Below are positions 1 through 13,094 of a stretch of 64,000 nucleotides of DNA, piece after piece. The notes under the pieces are model-generated. The model saw nothing but the letters and a program-made list of their open reading frames with translations. It did no database searches and was not told where the DNA came from. The stretch spans positions 198,092-262,091 of the forward strand of contig NW_027192209.1 in the NCBI RefSeq assembly GCF_041956535.1. Reading direction: 5' to 3'. This DNA is from Calcarisporiella thermophila CBS 279.70. Its lineage: Eukaryota > Calcarisporiellomycota. Numbering within the stretch: the first letter of the stretch is position 1; every line of letters begins with the position of its first letter. The position numbers and the translations under genes are program-made.

Positions 1-1893
1 CTTTCTTCCCGTGGGATAGACAACCAGCGTTGACATGAACAACCCAACCGTGATAGCAAGCGAGATGATAATCATCTGAAAAGCGAAATTGGTTCCATGG
101 GTTAGGTCATCCGTTAGTAGCAGGAGCGTGCCTTTTACCCCCAGAGAACCTAAACATGATAAAAGGAGGTTGAGGATACTATGGTCAAGATATTTCCTGT
201 TGCATATCTGGTTATTTACCAGGAACCAGTAAGAGGATAGCGCAGAGGATAGGAACATAGGCAGCCCTATGGGTGAAACGTGAATAAAGGTTCCCTGTCA
301 ACCCACACATAAATGCAGCTATGGCCGCCGACCCATTCGCCGGCATGGTTGTGATGTTTGCGGAGAGTAGAGAGGCCATATAGGCAACGGCGGAGACCGC
401 GACAATGACGGGCCATTGCTTTGGAGTAGCTCGCAGTGAAACAGCCAACGCACAGGCCAAGGGCGGGAACAGGATAACGAGCCAATACCATTCCAGGGGA
501 GAGTGGCATATAGCCGCGGAGTCGACCGATTTCCAGTGCATGATGGCCTCGATGGAGTTCCATAGAGCAGCGCCTATTGAAAATCCAAATCCCAGAAAAA
601 GGGCGTACATTAATGCGTACATCATGCGGACCGTGCCGGCCACGATATGCCGTGACGACAGTTCAATGATGGAGATGGTCAATTGTAAACCTGGGAGGAG
701 GATAACGGCCGCCGCCAGCACCACTGTTTGGAAACACACAAAACGGTGGAAGCTCCGCGCAATGAAGGCGACGAGGATGGAGCTGCTTACCTCGTATACA
801 TTACCATAGTTGCGGTTATGGGATGCGAGGATCAGGAGGACTCCAACAATCAGTCCTGTGAAGGCTCCAACAGAGGCATCGAGCCAGCTACCCTTGAACA
901 GGGTTGCTGCAGCAAATGCTCCCGACAGCATGAATGAGATTGCGAGGCCAATGTTGCCGAACATATCGGGCTCCTGTTCGATCTCTTCGAGGCGCGGAAG
1001 TGCTTCATGTGCCGTCATCTGTTTTTTGAGAACCGCACGCACGACCTCGTTCACCTCCTCAAGCTTGCCAAGGTACCAATCGGGAACACATTTAATTAAG
1101 TGTGTTTCGGAGGTGTGGGTGTCTTGATCGCCAAAGGTGACCATAAGAAGACCAGGAATAAAGACAAATTCAGCATCTACGCCAAGCGCCTCGCTCGTCG
1201 TCTCCAGAACCGATTCGATCCGGTGAGAAGGCCCTCCGCAATGCATCAACATTTTTCCTAGACGTAGCAAGAATTCTGGGGAAGAGGGAGAAAAAGTTTA
1301 GAGTTTGAGCTGCACATACGACAAAGTTCATAAGTAGACAACTAATGTGTACCTTGTCTCTCTAAAATGTCAGCTACAGCTTCTGTAATTCGAAGCTTTT
1401 CGTCCAATTGTAAAGATGAGCCATTGATATCCGTGAACGACTCCTCATCACTAATGGCCGAATAAAGACTATGTGTATCACCATTGCTAGCTCGCCTTTG
1501 ACATGGAATAGCCAAACATCCTGTCGAGAGGTTTTGGTACACGGGCATGATCCCTCTTCTCCGTCGGTATCGTGGGCGAGAATATCTCCTTCGCGGGTAT
1601 AGCTTCAAAAGATTGCTCAACACACCCCCCGTTGGCCTTGATCGCAACTCCGGACGTGTAAAGTTTTCGATCATCACAAAGGCGGCGCCCGACGCCGGTC
1701 GCCTTCCTTCATCGGGGTGGTTGGGTTCCGTGGCGATTGAAGGAGGATCACCATTGGAAACGTTAATGATTAAATGATCGTCATCACGCTGACATTCGGG
1801 AGGGGGGCTATGAGACGAGTTGTTTGAAGTGTGTGAGTTCTGCTGCTGTCTTGTGTCCACCTTTACACGTGTTTTGCCCTTGTCCTTTCGCAT
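1..1893 (-). CDS. PRM10: Prm10/ThrE-like multipass membrane transporter (3' end outside window)
   Basis: Predicted exons on the minus strand are 1353-1893, 220-1275 and 1-149 (continuing past base 1); the joins keep phase across GT-AG introns. The first exon is a polar N-terminal region of about 180 residues rich in Ser, Arg and Pro. The second opens with a motif typical of the ThrE/DUF1212 family (LMHCGGPSHRIE), followed by several hydrophobic segments. The last exon carries the family's PGS...G..G block and a final membrane segment. In bacteria the family exports threonine and serine; in yeast Prm10 is a pheromone-induced membrane protein of unclear substrate. The substrate here is inferred only. 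The last few codons and the stop lie beyond the window. The family call is firm; the N-terminal start at 1893 is the first ATG of an open exon and could be extended by an unseen exon. Confidence 0.88.
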
Positions 1894-2974
1894 GTATCAG
1901 CAAATAGGAAAGGAAGAGGGCCGACACTGATAATTAAGAAATTTTTGTTCTAATGCTAATGTGAATTAAATGAGGAAAAAAAAGAAAATCTAAATGAGGA
2001 GAGGGAAAGGGGGGGGGGGGGAAGGAGAAGAAAACTGAGAGTGGGAAAGAAAAAGGAGAAAAAGAAAAGATTATTTAATTCAAGGTACTGGAGGAACTGT
2101 GAACATCTCGTATTGAAGGATAACTGCCACGCGTAAGTAACCTAGTCAGTTTTCCTAGATCTATGGTGTCTGAAAAGCGGGAGTATGACAGAAAAAATCA
2201 CAGAAAAGAGGTGAAAGAAAAAGGATTAGCAAGATTAGAACAAAGGAAAAGAAAAGAGGAAAGATGGCCTTTTTTCACGAGTGGATTTTCAAGTTTTGAT
2301 TTGGTCGAAGAGGCTTTCGTGTAAGGAAACTGGCTGTTTTCGCAAAAAAAAAAACCGTCTCCAAAATTAGTAAGAAAATAACTTTGACAGCTGCCGATCC
2401 TTTTTTTTCTGCTGTTTACACTTAACAACTTATTAATCTACCCATTGGTTGTATGACTTCTGAAAGAATCCGATTGAATCTCTCGTTTTTTTTTTTAGCA
2501 ACATGGTGTATGCCTTTTAAATTCCCTTTTGTTCTCTAGACTAATTGACGCATGGTCCCATGACACGTAGTTAATAATGTGAACTTTTAGCATATATTAT
2601 ATATTACCAAAACATTGGCTAGTCACAGAGCGGATCCTCTTTTTATTCTTTTATCCTATCAAAGCCAAGTCCTTTGTCCCATGGAAAAATTGTGTGATTA
2701 CATGAGAATAAAATCTACTTGTCGTTGTTTAGAATGTGTTGTGTGTTGAAAAAGAAAGAGAATAAAAAGAGAGAAACTTATGTGCACAAAAAGAAGAGTA
2801 ACTTAAAGTCCATCAGCAAAATACACATGGGAATTGAGCGAAAATCGTCACATCAATGTACAGGAGTGCAACATATTTGTAAAAAGTGCATGTATTGCAT
2901 AAGTCTCTTTCAATTATATAATTCTAATATCTTATTTATATGAGTTTGCGACGCGCTAAACAGCACGCCACTCT
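1894..2974. other. Intergenic stretch, no gene recognised
   Basis: This is AT-rich spacer between the 5' end of the Prm10-like gene and the 3' end of the DnaJ gene. It contains purine-rich low complexity near 1975-2070, including a run of about 12 G. The few short open frames have no recognisable domains and poor codon character, so I do not call them. Confidence 0.6.
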
Positions 2975-4283
2975 TTATTGCTGTGAACACTGCACGCCTG
3001 GCCGCTCATCTCCCATCTCGTCCTCATCATAGTCATCGTTGTTCATTCTAGCTTGCGCCTGATTTTGCTGCCCTGCATCCAGACTGTTCAAATTAGCTTC
3101 CTCCAACACCTTATCCTTACCAGGAGGAGCTATATCTGAGCGCGGCGGCAATATTGATTCTAATTGCGCAATCTTATCCGGAGAAGTCCAGTTGGGCTGA
3201 GGGAATTCTACCTCAAATTTAATGTATAAATTTCCATGGTTGTGAGTGCGATGCTGTGGCATTCCTTCGCCGTTAATAACTCGAATATCTCCTGGTCGAA
3301 TAACCTCTCCGGGAAGAATATCCACCGCCAACACACGGTCGTCCAAGTGCTCCACATGGAACTTTCCCCCCGCCAACGCCGTAAGCAAGTCGATTTTCAC
3401 ATCGCAAAAGAGGTCATCCCCCTTGCGTTTGAATCGGGGGTGAGGCTTTTCCTCTAACATAATGATGACATCTCCTGGGATCACGCCCGGGAGTTGGTCA
3501 CCCTCGCCGGAAAACGTAATTTTCTGTCCCTCCCGCATTCCTTTATCAATGTGCACCTCCAGGACTTTACGCTCGTTTGTGATTTTCTTCCCATTGCACT
3601 GCTTGCACCGATCCTCGTCCCGGATAATTTCACCCTCACCGCGACATTCAGGACACGTCTGTTGAATCTGTTGCACAAGGGGCCCCATTTGTCGCATGGT
3701 TATCTTCACTCCTTGGCCATGGCACTCTGCACACTGCTGAACTGCCCCTTCTTTCCCGCCTTTACCTTCACATTTGGAACAGATGACATGTTTTTGTAGA
3801 GCAAGTTTGGATGTTTTCCCCTTGTACAAATCTTCAAGCGAGACTTTAAGTGCATGAGCCATGTCCTTTCCACGTCGCGGACCCGTCGGCCCACGAGAGC
3901 CACCACCGAAACCGCCGAAACCGCCAAAAATTTGGCTGAACAGATCCTCTGGAGAAATGCCAGGCCCCATGCCATCCCCTTGTAGCCCTTCCTCTCCGTA
4001 CTGGTCGTAGAGCTGTCTTTTTCGCTCATCAGAGAGGATCTCGTAAGCATGAGAGATTTCTTTGAATTTATCGCCTGCCTCGGGATTCTGCTCCAATAAG
4101 TCGACCGAGAAATAAAAAGAGGAGAGGTATAAACCAAGTGAAGTGACAATCTCAAAAAACGATGATTTATACTTTATCCGGATGATACTTCAGAGCCAAC
4201 TTGCGATAAGCCTTTTTGATCTCGGATTCAGAAGCGTCCGGGGGAACTCCGAGCTGATCATAGTATTTTGTGTCTCTGACCAT
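2975..4283 (-). CDS. YDJ1: Type I Hsp40 co-chaperone (DnaJ, Ydj1/Mas5 type)
   Basis: Exons 4173-4283 and 2975-4087 join in phase to give 407 residues, the usual size for Ydj1. The J domain is at the N-terminus with the HPD motif at residues 34-36. A Gly/Phe-rich linker follows, then four CXXCXGXG-type zinc-finger repeats, then the client-binding C-terminal domains. The protein ends in CSQQ, a CaaX box suited to farnesylation, as in yeast Ydj1 (CASQ); this predicts attachment to the cytosolic face of ER or nuclear membranes. It stimulates Hsp70 ATPase and delivers substrates. I chose the ATG at 4283, not the longer upstream frame, because it starts directly with the conserved J-domain sequence. 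Confidence 0.96.
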
Positions 4284-4569
4284 TTCAGACTGGATGAAGA
4301 TGCGATTGAATAAGATAAGATGGAATTTACAAGATAAATTTCTAGTATCTACAGAAACAAAAGGATGATAATGTATAGTTAATTTTCCAAGGTCAAGCAA
4401 GAATTTTATACGTCCAGAATATGTGGATATGAAAACCAAAGGAAGCGAGGCGTGCGGCTAGTTGGAAGTTGACTTTGGCTCGTGTAACATTAATCGAAAT
4501 TATATAATGGAAGGGTTCTTATTATTAAATAAAACCTACAATAGAAGAATCCAATGATGGAAAACAAGT

Positions 4570-7500
4570 TCAATTTCCTTTCTTTTTCTCCCGCTCCAAT
4601 TTCTTCTTCTCGCTTTGCTCTCCCTCCAGTATAGACATGATCCCCTTGATCTTCTGCTGGTATTTCTCGTCCTTCTCCCGTTGCTGTTTTAAGCGCTCAC
4701 GTGCAATAAACGAGTTATCGCGGCGCAACTCTCTGATTGCTCCCTTCCGTTCTCGCTTATGCTGCTTCTGCAGCTTTGCCAATTGCGAGCGTTCGCGATC
4801 CGGGTCGTAGTGGCGATCGACGGAGTAGGATTCCTCGAACTTTGGAAGGTAGGTCGCGATCGGAATGGGTTTGTGGTCCTGCATACGAAGCGGTTGCTGG
4901 CGTTGCTGCTGTGCAAATTTAAGAAGCCGTTCGAGTTTTGACTCGAGTTTTTCGAGCTGATCGGCAATACGGTCATGGAAGTGGTCTCGTGGGTAGGTGC
5001 GAATAATATCGAGCGCGGGGGTGAAGATTTCGATGAAGGCGGACGTGGATGTGTACATTTGAATGAAGAGATCAAGGATATGAAGGGAGGCACTAAGGGC
5101 AGATACTCTGCAATGAATAGAGATGAGTACGAAGAAACTAGGTAACAAAATACATTAGCAGATAGATTACTTGAAAGATTCGGATACAGTTTGACCCAGG
5201 GAATGGATCTGAGAAAACTCTAATGGCTCAGGTTCTAAATCTTTGAGCAGAGCATTTTTCTCGATCTTCAACTCGGAAGATATACTGTGATAAGTTGGAA
5301 GTGGGAAAACACCTGGCACTCCCTTATCGAATTTCTTTGGTGTTAACATTGAAAGCGAAAAGAGCAGGAAATTGATCACCTCTGGGATATATCGCTTCGA
5401 GAGTAGTTGATACTAATGAGAAGCAGAATTTAGTCAGACGATGCCGAAGTGAAAAAAATGCAAAAAATTTTTTCCAAACACCAGCAGAAACAAACCTCAT
5501 AGAACAGATTACATAGGAAGAGACCAGAGGCCAGATCAGTCCCGGAGCGGACAGGGCTTTGTGACAAATATTGTCCCATTAGCAGGGTCGCTGGCGTGAC
5601 GACAGGATGCTGTAGATCGGAAGTAGGAAAGATCATACACAATATACGTAGGGCAATAAGTTCAGCTTTTGAAGGAAATAGACTCTTCTTGGTATCCGGG
5701 GCTGATAGGCCCTTGGTGAGTTTCTTTTGCCAGGATGCTATATGACTATTAAAGCACTCCGCTGCTTTTGATGGCATTTGCTGGGAGAGCTCGAAAAGAT
5801 GACGGCCCAGTTTATTAATAATAGTGAATGGAATGGGCTGATGCTGCTGGGCCAGGTGCATCACAAGCTCTAGCAAAACTCCAAAGAAAGTCTGTCAAAT
5901 AGGAGGAAAGCAAAGCATTCATTAGAAAATCTCCTTGTAGGGCAACAAGCAAAGATTTTACCTCGAGTTTTTGCCTGTTTTCTGCAGCCAACTTGATGTG
6001 GTACAGCACACGGATACGATGCACGACGATCGGTATTTGCTCCAGCTTCACGTCTTGCAAAATATCCAAGAACTCCTCCAGACTAGCTGGGCATTGAAAG
6101 GTGTATGCCAATTCGTCCATAGCAGCACTCATCGACTTCTTTTCGACTTTGTTTTTCGATTTCAGCGAATTCTTTCGAACGATTTTCCCTTTTACAAAAT
6201 CGTTCATATCATCCTCATCATCCCCACTATCATGGGCTCTCTCGCCATCCTCCTCTTCCTCCAAATCAGAATAATCGCTTCCGTCTTCGTCCGCTTCACT
6301 CTCTTCTTCATCATCTTCCTCCTCTTCTTCATCATCTTCATCGCTTCCCTCCTCGTCCTCTTCCTCATCGCTTCCAGTTTCTTCTTCATCAGCCTTAGCT
6401 CTAATTATATCTTCCACACTAATTCCAGCTCCCAATCCTCCGGTTAAATCTTCATCAACTACAAAATCATCTTCTAGGTCATCAGCTTGTGGAGCACGTC
6501 TTCTCCGTTTTCCTTTTCGCCCGTCCTTCTCATCTTCGGAATCTGAAGGTAATCCTTCCATGCGTCTCTTTCGGGCTTTTTCCAATCGCTCAAGGCGCTC
6601 CTTCTCTTCCCATGCAAGCTCTTCTTCTGTCTTTGTACGATCTGTCGCCTGAGCACGACGATCAGAGGCCAATTCACGTACATACTTATCATAATCTTCA
6701 TATCCTTCGCCGGTTGCTTCATCCTGATTGTGATTGTCAACACATTAAAATTCAAAGATGCGAATGTGGATAAAAATGCTCTTTAATTACCTTGTCTGTA
6801 TTTAATTTTGGTAATACTGGCTTTTGTGCCTCTTCTTCATTTGCAAATAATAAATCCCGAATATCACCCAATTCATCATCCAGCTCTTTGCGAAGCTCTT
6901 CGTTTTCTTCCTTCTCTTTTTGCCTCTCAAGCTATAAAGCAAAAATATATGTTTGAGAAAATGGGCACGCAAACCAACTTGGAATAATTACTATTTGTTA
7001 CCTTGTAGAGTTTGCTTTTAGCAATAACTTCTTTCATAACTTCAGCTTTAGACTTCTTCTTATCAGGATCCTAATCACCGATAATTGATTATGTTAAAAT
7101 ATAATATGTAATAGTAAAGATACCTGAGAAAAGAACTTACAGAAACGGGCTCAAATCCACCAAAGTGGGATAAGCTGACAATACTTTGATCAATTTCACC
7201 TCGATCCTCTTCATCACTTAAACCAATATCCTCGTCGAAATCGTCAATTTCAGCCAGAGATTGTCCAAGATGGGTAAGCTCAGTTTCTTCAAGGTTATAG
7301 ATTGAAGAGTTTCTGGCCCTTTTCTATTAATATATGGCAAATATTGGTATGGAAATTGCCCCAGTGCATATATCAATCCACAGTTTGCTTACTTGTTTCT
7401 CGCGCGTAAAACGCTCGAGCATTTTTTCTTCAGGAGTCATATTGGGATCGTTTTCACCGAAACGCCTATCGATAATACCACCCGCTTTGTTCTTGGTTTG

Positions 7501-7896
7501 CAACTCCAATAATAGCGATTTTTTTCGCTATTAAATCAGAAACAATACAAAAAATAGATATTAGATGTCACGACGTTTCATTTCAATTGAAAATGATGTT
7601 ACATTGATTTCGCCAGCTTGTTTTGAGGCACCCGGCTTCCCTACTGAGCCTTTTATCCGCCGTCCTAAAATGTCATGTTTGACTTTAGTAGTCTTGAGTT
7701 CAAATGGATTCATCGCATCCTCGATCGCCTTCAATTTTTCTCGCAGATCAATTTTGCCGCCTTCTGCTGGTCGTCCCCGCTTCTTAATCTTTTTGCTTGT
7801 ACTTGTGCGCGATCCGGGGCCGATCGCACCCACATCTCTTAGATTTGCTTTTAACCGTTTAAGCGCTGAAGCGTTAGAGTCCGCCTTTTTTGTCAT
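4570..7896 (-). CDS. NOP14: Nucleolar protein Nop14, SSU processome component
   Basis: Nine exons can be joined in phase: 7603-7896, 7393-7527, 7141-7323, 7002-7070, 6791-6931, 5962-6723, 5496-5891, 5171-5412 and 4570-5107. They give 919 residues, somewhat longer than yeast (810) and human (857) Nop14. Family hallmarks are the NPFELK...KHDILGRR block in exon 1 and [20 protein letters not shown] in exon 2. A long acidic Asp/Glu/Ser tract lies in exon 6 and a Lys-rich basic tail at the C-terminus. Nop14 is part of the U3 snoRNP/small-subunit processome in the nucleolus and is needed for 18S rRNA maturation and 40S export. It is transcribed divergently from NPL4 across a spacer of about 250 bp. 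The exon map is hand-derived, so single boundaries may shift by a few codons. Confidence 0.94.
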
Positions 7897-8146
7897 TATA
7901 AAACAATATGTAAAAGGTCGGTATGAAGGAGAGCTAAAGCAGTCAAACGTTTGTAAACAAAATGTTAATTTGTGACTTCGAGAATAAATTTCAGATAGCT
8001 TCAGAAGAGTGCGTCATGAGCAGACAAGACCGGCCGTGTTCAACTCAGAAGTGATCCTGTGGTAAGATCCAAGAGTGATTGCTTTTCTACTTTTTCATCG
8101 TCCACGGATTCATCGTCAATAGAAATTTGGGGTAGTCAGTAATATC

Positions 8147-10565
8147 ATGGTAAGTTATATTTATTCCGCTGCAATTGACGTACACCAGTCCCGGTGCAAA
8201 TTCAATTCGCTAATTTCGTGTCAAATCTAAAATGTTACCAAACTAGCTCGTTCGCATCCGCTCAAGAGAAGGTGCACTTCGCCTTGAAGTGAATCCAACA
8301 GATGATTTCATTATTCTTAAAGATAAGGTACGCTGTAATAAACCAGTCAATCCACGTAATTGGTTATCAATGTTGATTTGCCACCCAACTTTCTCTATTT
8401 AGATAATGGATGCGCTCAAGCTCACTGACGCTTCGCGAGTAATCATTTCAAATCAACCTAGTGGCGGAAATGCAACAACTTTGGCGAGCTGTGTAGGAAG
8501 AACTATCCAAGATCTCGGCATCAAGTGAGCTGGTTATTCACGAATAACTGTGATTTTATTTACAATTTTTTTGTCATCCAGACACGGTGATCTGCTATTT
8601 ATTACAATTCCTGCGGATGATAATACTGCCATAGATTCTTCAAAGTCTGAAAATGCAACCACTGAGCCATCCGCTACACCGATACCATCTGTTAAACAGG
8701 ATGCAGTAGACGATTTTCTAGAGAAGCAGGACGGGCTAATAAAACGAGGAAGAGACCCAAAATTGTAAACTTTCACGTCTATATCCCGATGCATGGGACT
8801 TGTGAATATAACTTGGTATAAAATTTTTTAATAGCTGTAAACATGCTGATAATGGGATGTGTGACTATTGCATGCCGCTGGAGGTAACCGACATGTTTCT
8901 TCGTATTGATATAAACCGAAAACTCACCGTGGATTTGCCTACCAAAGCCTTACGATCAACACTACCTCGATCAAAACAAGATTAAACATCTCTCATTCCA
9001 TGCCTACCTCCGCCAATTAAATGCACAGCAAAAGAAAAAGCAGAGTAGCACTGCCCTCCCACCGCTTGAAGAGCCTGATTTCCGTGTCAAGATCCCTTGT
9101 TCAAGTGGGCATCCATCATGGCCTGTTGCAATTTGCACCAAATGCCAGCCTAGTGCTATCACTCTCCAGCGCCAACCATTCCGCATGGTCGATCATGTTG
9201 AATTCTCGAATGCACGCTTAATTGATAATTTCATTCACCACTGGCGCATAACTGGCCTCCAGCGATTCGGGTATTTGTATGGTCGGCTGGAGCCGTATAA
9301 TGAAGTTCCCCTCGGAATTAAAGCTGTAGTTGAGGCGATTTATGAGCCGCCTCAAGAGAACGCGTCGGACGGAATTGAGTTAGCCTTACCTTGGGAAGAA
9401 GAAAGTGCCATTGACGAGGTAGCGCGGGAATGTGGGCTCGTTCGCGTCGGGATGATCTACACGGTACCATTCATTTATATCCTGATACTAAATAATTGCA
9501 TTGAACCCAACGATTTATTTTGTTTTTCAGGATCTTTTGGATGATGGAACGGGTCAGGGTACTGTTGTATGCAAGCGTCATGTTGGCTCCTATTTCTTGT
9601 CCTCGCTTGAATGTACCTTCTCGGCGCAAATGCAACTACGACATCCGAACCCGACACGTTTTTCAGCCACCGGCAAATTTGGCTCTAAGTTTGTAACTTG
9701 TGTCATTTCAGGAAACGAGCAGAGCCAAATCTCCGTGTCAGCGTATCAAGTATCTGTGACATGTATGGGCATGGTCAACGCAGACATCATCCAAGCGAGT
9801 ATGGAACCTGGACTTATGCTGGTGCGTGAGAGCACCAATCAACGATATGTGCCGGAAGTATTCTACAAATTTAAGAATGAGTATAATGCTACCGTGCAGA
9901 AGAGCGCGAAGCCTGCCTTCCCTGTAGATTATCTGTTGGTGACTGTAAGGACTATCTTCAAGGTTGAGGTTATTGCATTTTGTTAATGGTTGTTTCTTAA
10001 GGTTACCCATGGTTTCCCCCACGACGAATCCCCTCTCTTTGGTTCAACTTCAGCCTTCCCCATTGAAAATCGGGGAGGTATAGAGACACAGGATCTAACG
10101 GCAATACGTAAACACCTTGGTTCAGACATCATTGCTGGAACGGCGCCCAAATCCACTATAGCCAACGCAATCTCTGACTTCCACCTTTTAACCTATATTC
10201 GCGAGACAAGCATGTTTGATCCGAACGACTATAAGCAGCTATGTCGGGCAGCGACCCTCCGCACAGATGTAGAAGTAACAAAACTGATTGAAACATCTGG
10301 ATGGCAGACTCTGATTACGGTATTGCGTGAAAGTGGTATGTGTAGTTTTCATCCTTATTTTTGTCTGATGAATATTTGTGGATGCTAATCTACGTTTCTT
10401 CATTATTTAGCTGGGCAGACGCAGCACCATGACGCATCGGGACCAAGCACTTCTTTGCCGTCCAGGCCACAGGTGTCTGCTACCATTGCCTGTCGGCATT
10501 GCACTTTTGTGAATCCGCAGTCGAATTCAAGTTGCGAGATGTGCGGTCTTCCGCTGGACCAATAG
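8147..10565 (+). CDS. NPL4: Npl4, Cdc48/p97-Ufd1 cofactor
   Basis: Exons are 8147-8149 (only the ATG of the coding part), 8247-8327, 8403-8524, 8582-8764, 8835-8883, 8948-9463, 9531-9944, 10002-10335 and 10411-10565. They join in phase to 618 residues, the family length. The order is an N-terminal UBX-like beta-grasp region, the zf-NPL4 motif (CKH...CDYC) near residues 105-115, the MPN-like NPL4 domain, and a C-terminal NZF zinc finger with Cys595, Cys598, Cys609 and Cys612. With Ufd1 it recruits ubiquitylated substrates to the Cdc48 ATPase for ERAD and chromatin extraction. The start codon abuts a GTAAGT donor exactly. The gene ends tail-to-tail with MGR2. Confidence 0.96.
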
Positions 10566-10735
10566 CTAGGCGTTTGGGCTACTATTTTTGAGATATTCTC
10601 TACAGTTTTCCACTGCATGATAATAAAGGAATTGTATACATTGAATTTACAAATATAAACCATGTAGCGAAATACGAGAAATATCTTGATATTATGAAAT
10701 GAGCATAGCTTAGTAGCCTCTACATGTTTATTATT

Positions 10736-11318
10736 TCACAAGTCTTTTTCTTCCAAGCGAGCCTTGATCCTGTCTGATAAAATCAATGGTTGCACTGCTC
10801 TCGGCGCTACCACAACACGAGGCTGAGTAGAGTTCTTCAACTGTAGAGGCTCAGCTCCTTCGGAACGAATAACAGTGCCAATACCTATTCCAAGAAAATG
10901 GGTTAATGTGGGAAATAAAAATATCGGATGAAAAACAAAGCGTTATCTGGAGAAATCCTCTTGCTGGGAAAGAGAATCCCGGTAATTATCCCGATTCTTC
11001 GGTTCAGTCGGATTTCCCAGAAGCCCATTGCAAAAAACATGTTTAAATAAACGTCTTAATGCTACATACCCATAAAGAAACCAAATGTTGCAGCAGACGA
11101 AATCATATATTGTCCTAGAGTGTGCACTGCGCCCCGTGATCCACCGCCATATCTTCATGCATTAAGGGAGAAGGAGGTTAGAGTCAAAACGCCAAAATAT
11201 TCAAGTATCTTAAAAACCTGATCAAATGCACGGTTCCAAATACCAGCCCAATACAGAGGCCCACAGTACCACCCATGAGACAGCCTGTTTTTGCGCGATC
11301 GAAGGTTGAGGGCTCCAT
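10736..11318 (-). CDS. MGR2: Mgr2/ROMO1-like TIM23 translocase subunit
   Basis: Exons 11218-11318, 11070-11152 and 10736-10884 join in phase to 110 residues, close to yeast Mgr2. Two glycine-rich membrane segments are visible: one around GGTVGLCIGLVFGTV, the second containing ATFGFFMGIG followed by TVIRS, the family signature. A polar C-terminal tail follows. Mgr2 is a small inner-membrane subunit of the TIM23 complex that gates lateral release of preproteins; the animal homologue is ROMO1. It converges on NPL4 with 170 bp between stop codons. The family call is strong despite the small size because the second helix is diagnostic. Confidence 0.92.
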
Positions 11319-11752
11319 TGATATTAATTGTTAGAGAAAAAAATGCGATTTTGGATCGATATAGCGGGTTGTTTTAAGACCTTGAGGGGCGCAGCACGAC
11401 TTTGACGGATCGAGATACCGCTACATTTTATTTAACCATCCTTACTGACGAATGCTCCGCCATCACGACTCTCTCTACATTCAGTGCCACTAACCATTCA
11501 ATAATGCGGTTTATTCTTTAGAAAAAAAGAGTAATATAAACTTGGTAAATTTAGTATAAACACGAACATATAAAAATTTAAACTACGGATGGGGAAAACG
11601 AATAAAAAGATAGAATAGGGAAAATGATAGATTTTTTATGATGATTAAATAAAAACATATATAAATATGCCATAGTTAAAAAACGGAGATGCCAGAGAAG
11701 AAAAGCTGCGAAGTCTCGAATATTTGTAGGTTTCAGAAATCACCCGTTGAAT

Positions 11753-12749
11753 CTAAATCAGTTGTAGATAATTGCTTGGGGCAATACCCACACTGCCATC
11801 AGCCTTACGCACCTGCCACCACTTGCCACTGGTCGAAGACACAGATAGTATCTCATCCTTCTCAAAAGAAATTTCATTAGGGTCATCGGGGTTTGCAGTA
11901 TAGCTATAAAGAGCTAAACAACGCAACAAATAAACATAGGTTATTAAGTATGAAATAATTAATATTAATATTAATATTAAATTGGTCAGTGCGACCAATC
12001 TATTTGTAGAGCATTTGATTGTGCTTACCCTTTGCTTGAATATTGTAGGTAGCATTCTCCTGAAGAGTGCTAACAGGGCGAGGGCCGGATGAATTGGACA
12101 AGCCAGCTTCAGCTGCAGCGGCCGATGATGCAACCACAGTACCAGAGGGTGCTTGAGCTTTACCCCCTACGTATGCACCGGCACCCGCTACCCCTTCATT
12201 ATATAAACCAGTATACTGAGATAGGAATCCATTTTGCTCCGATCCAAATGCGAAAACCCAAACAAACTATCCATATAAAAAGATATCTTGTTAATCAAAA
12301 GCAATGGCATTGCTGTAAGTTTAATTACTTACTTGTACCAACAGGAGAATGACCACTCCTGCCAAAGCCGCCCTAGCGACTTGACTAAATCCATCATCCA
12401 GAGCAGCGGCGAGATTGGTCAGGGTGGCTATGCTATATACCAGGAATCCCAGGAAGGCTAGGCGATGTGTCCAGATCTGATCAGTTATCAAAAGGAACAC
12501 AGTTCCTAGAAGGAAAAAGAGCTCAAAAAATGCTAGCCACCAGACGAGACCATTAGTTCGAAAGGCACATGCAGCTGCAAAGAGGATAACCCAAGCAGCC
12601 TACAAGATGATTTTTTTAAAAGATTAAAAATGGTAAAAATTAGTGTAAAATTAAAAGTCTCCAGGATGTAATTAACTTACAGCATCAAGTGACAATGTCC
12701 CTAAGAGAAAGAAATTGTTTATTACACGACTGAAATTGTATTGCACCAT
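11753..12749 (-). CDS. SHO1: Sho1-type osmosensor, four TM segments plus SH3 domain
   Basis: Exons 12681-12749, 12333-12599, 12029-12266 and 11753-11913 join in phase to 244 residues. Four hydrophobic segments occupy about residues 10-115. A polar linker with Ala/Gly/Ser-rich sequence follows. A C-terminal SH3 domain (about residues 190-244) carries ALYSY, the acidic RT loop, the Trp pair (KWWQV) and the NYL end. This is the architecture of Sho1, a plasma-membrane adaptor that feeds the HOG MAP-kinase pathway by binding a proline motif in the MAPKK Pbs2. It is shorter than yeast Sho1 (367 residues), mainly in the linker. The start is the first ATG of the exon that precedes the first membrane helix. 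Confidence 0.93.
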
Positions 12750-13094
12750 AGTATTAATTTAGAGGATTGTATCGGTAGAGGAGAAGTAAATGATATAAAT
12801 TAAAGAGTGATTTAAAGATCCCTTGGCAACAAGCTGGACAAGAAAAAGAACGAGGGAAATTACACAGTGGCTGTCTCCTCCGAATATACGAAACAGTCAA
12901 ATTTCTGGTGAAACTAAGCTTAATGAAATCTTCCTAAATTACTCACGGAATTTCGAGAAAATTGCATATGCAAATACATGACTGAAAACAACCACGAACC
13001 GCATTCCAAAAAGCGTCCATAAATTAAAGCAATAGACTCTATTGAAATTTTATTTTTAGAACAGCAAAAATAAACAAAAATACAATATGAAATC

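Noticed and set aside
2198-2428. Minus-strand 76-codon frame
   Set aside because: Low complexity, T/A-rich, no start context or domain.
6204-6447. Plus- and minus-strand frames inside NOP14
   Set aside because: Shadows of the Asp/Glu-rich tract of NOP14 read in other frames.
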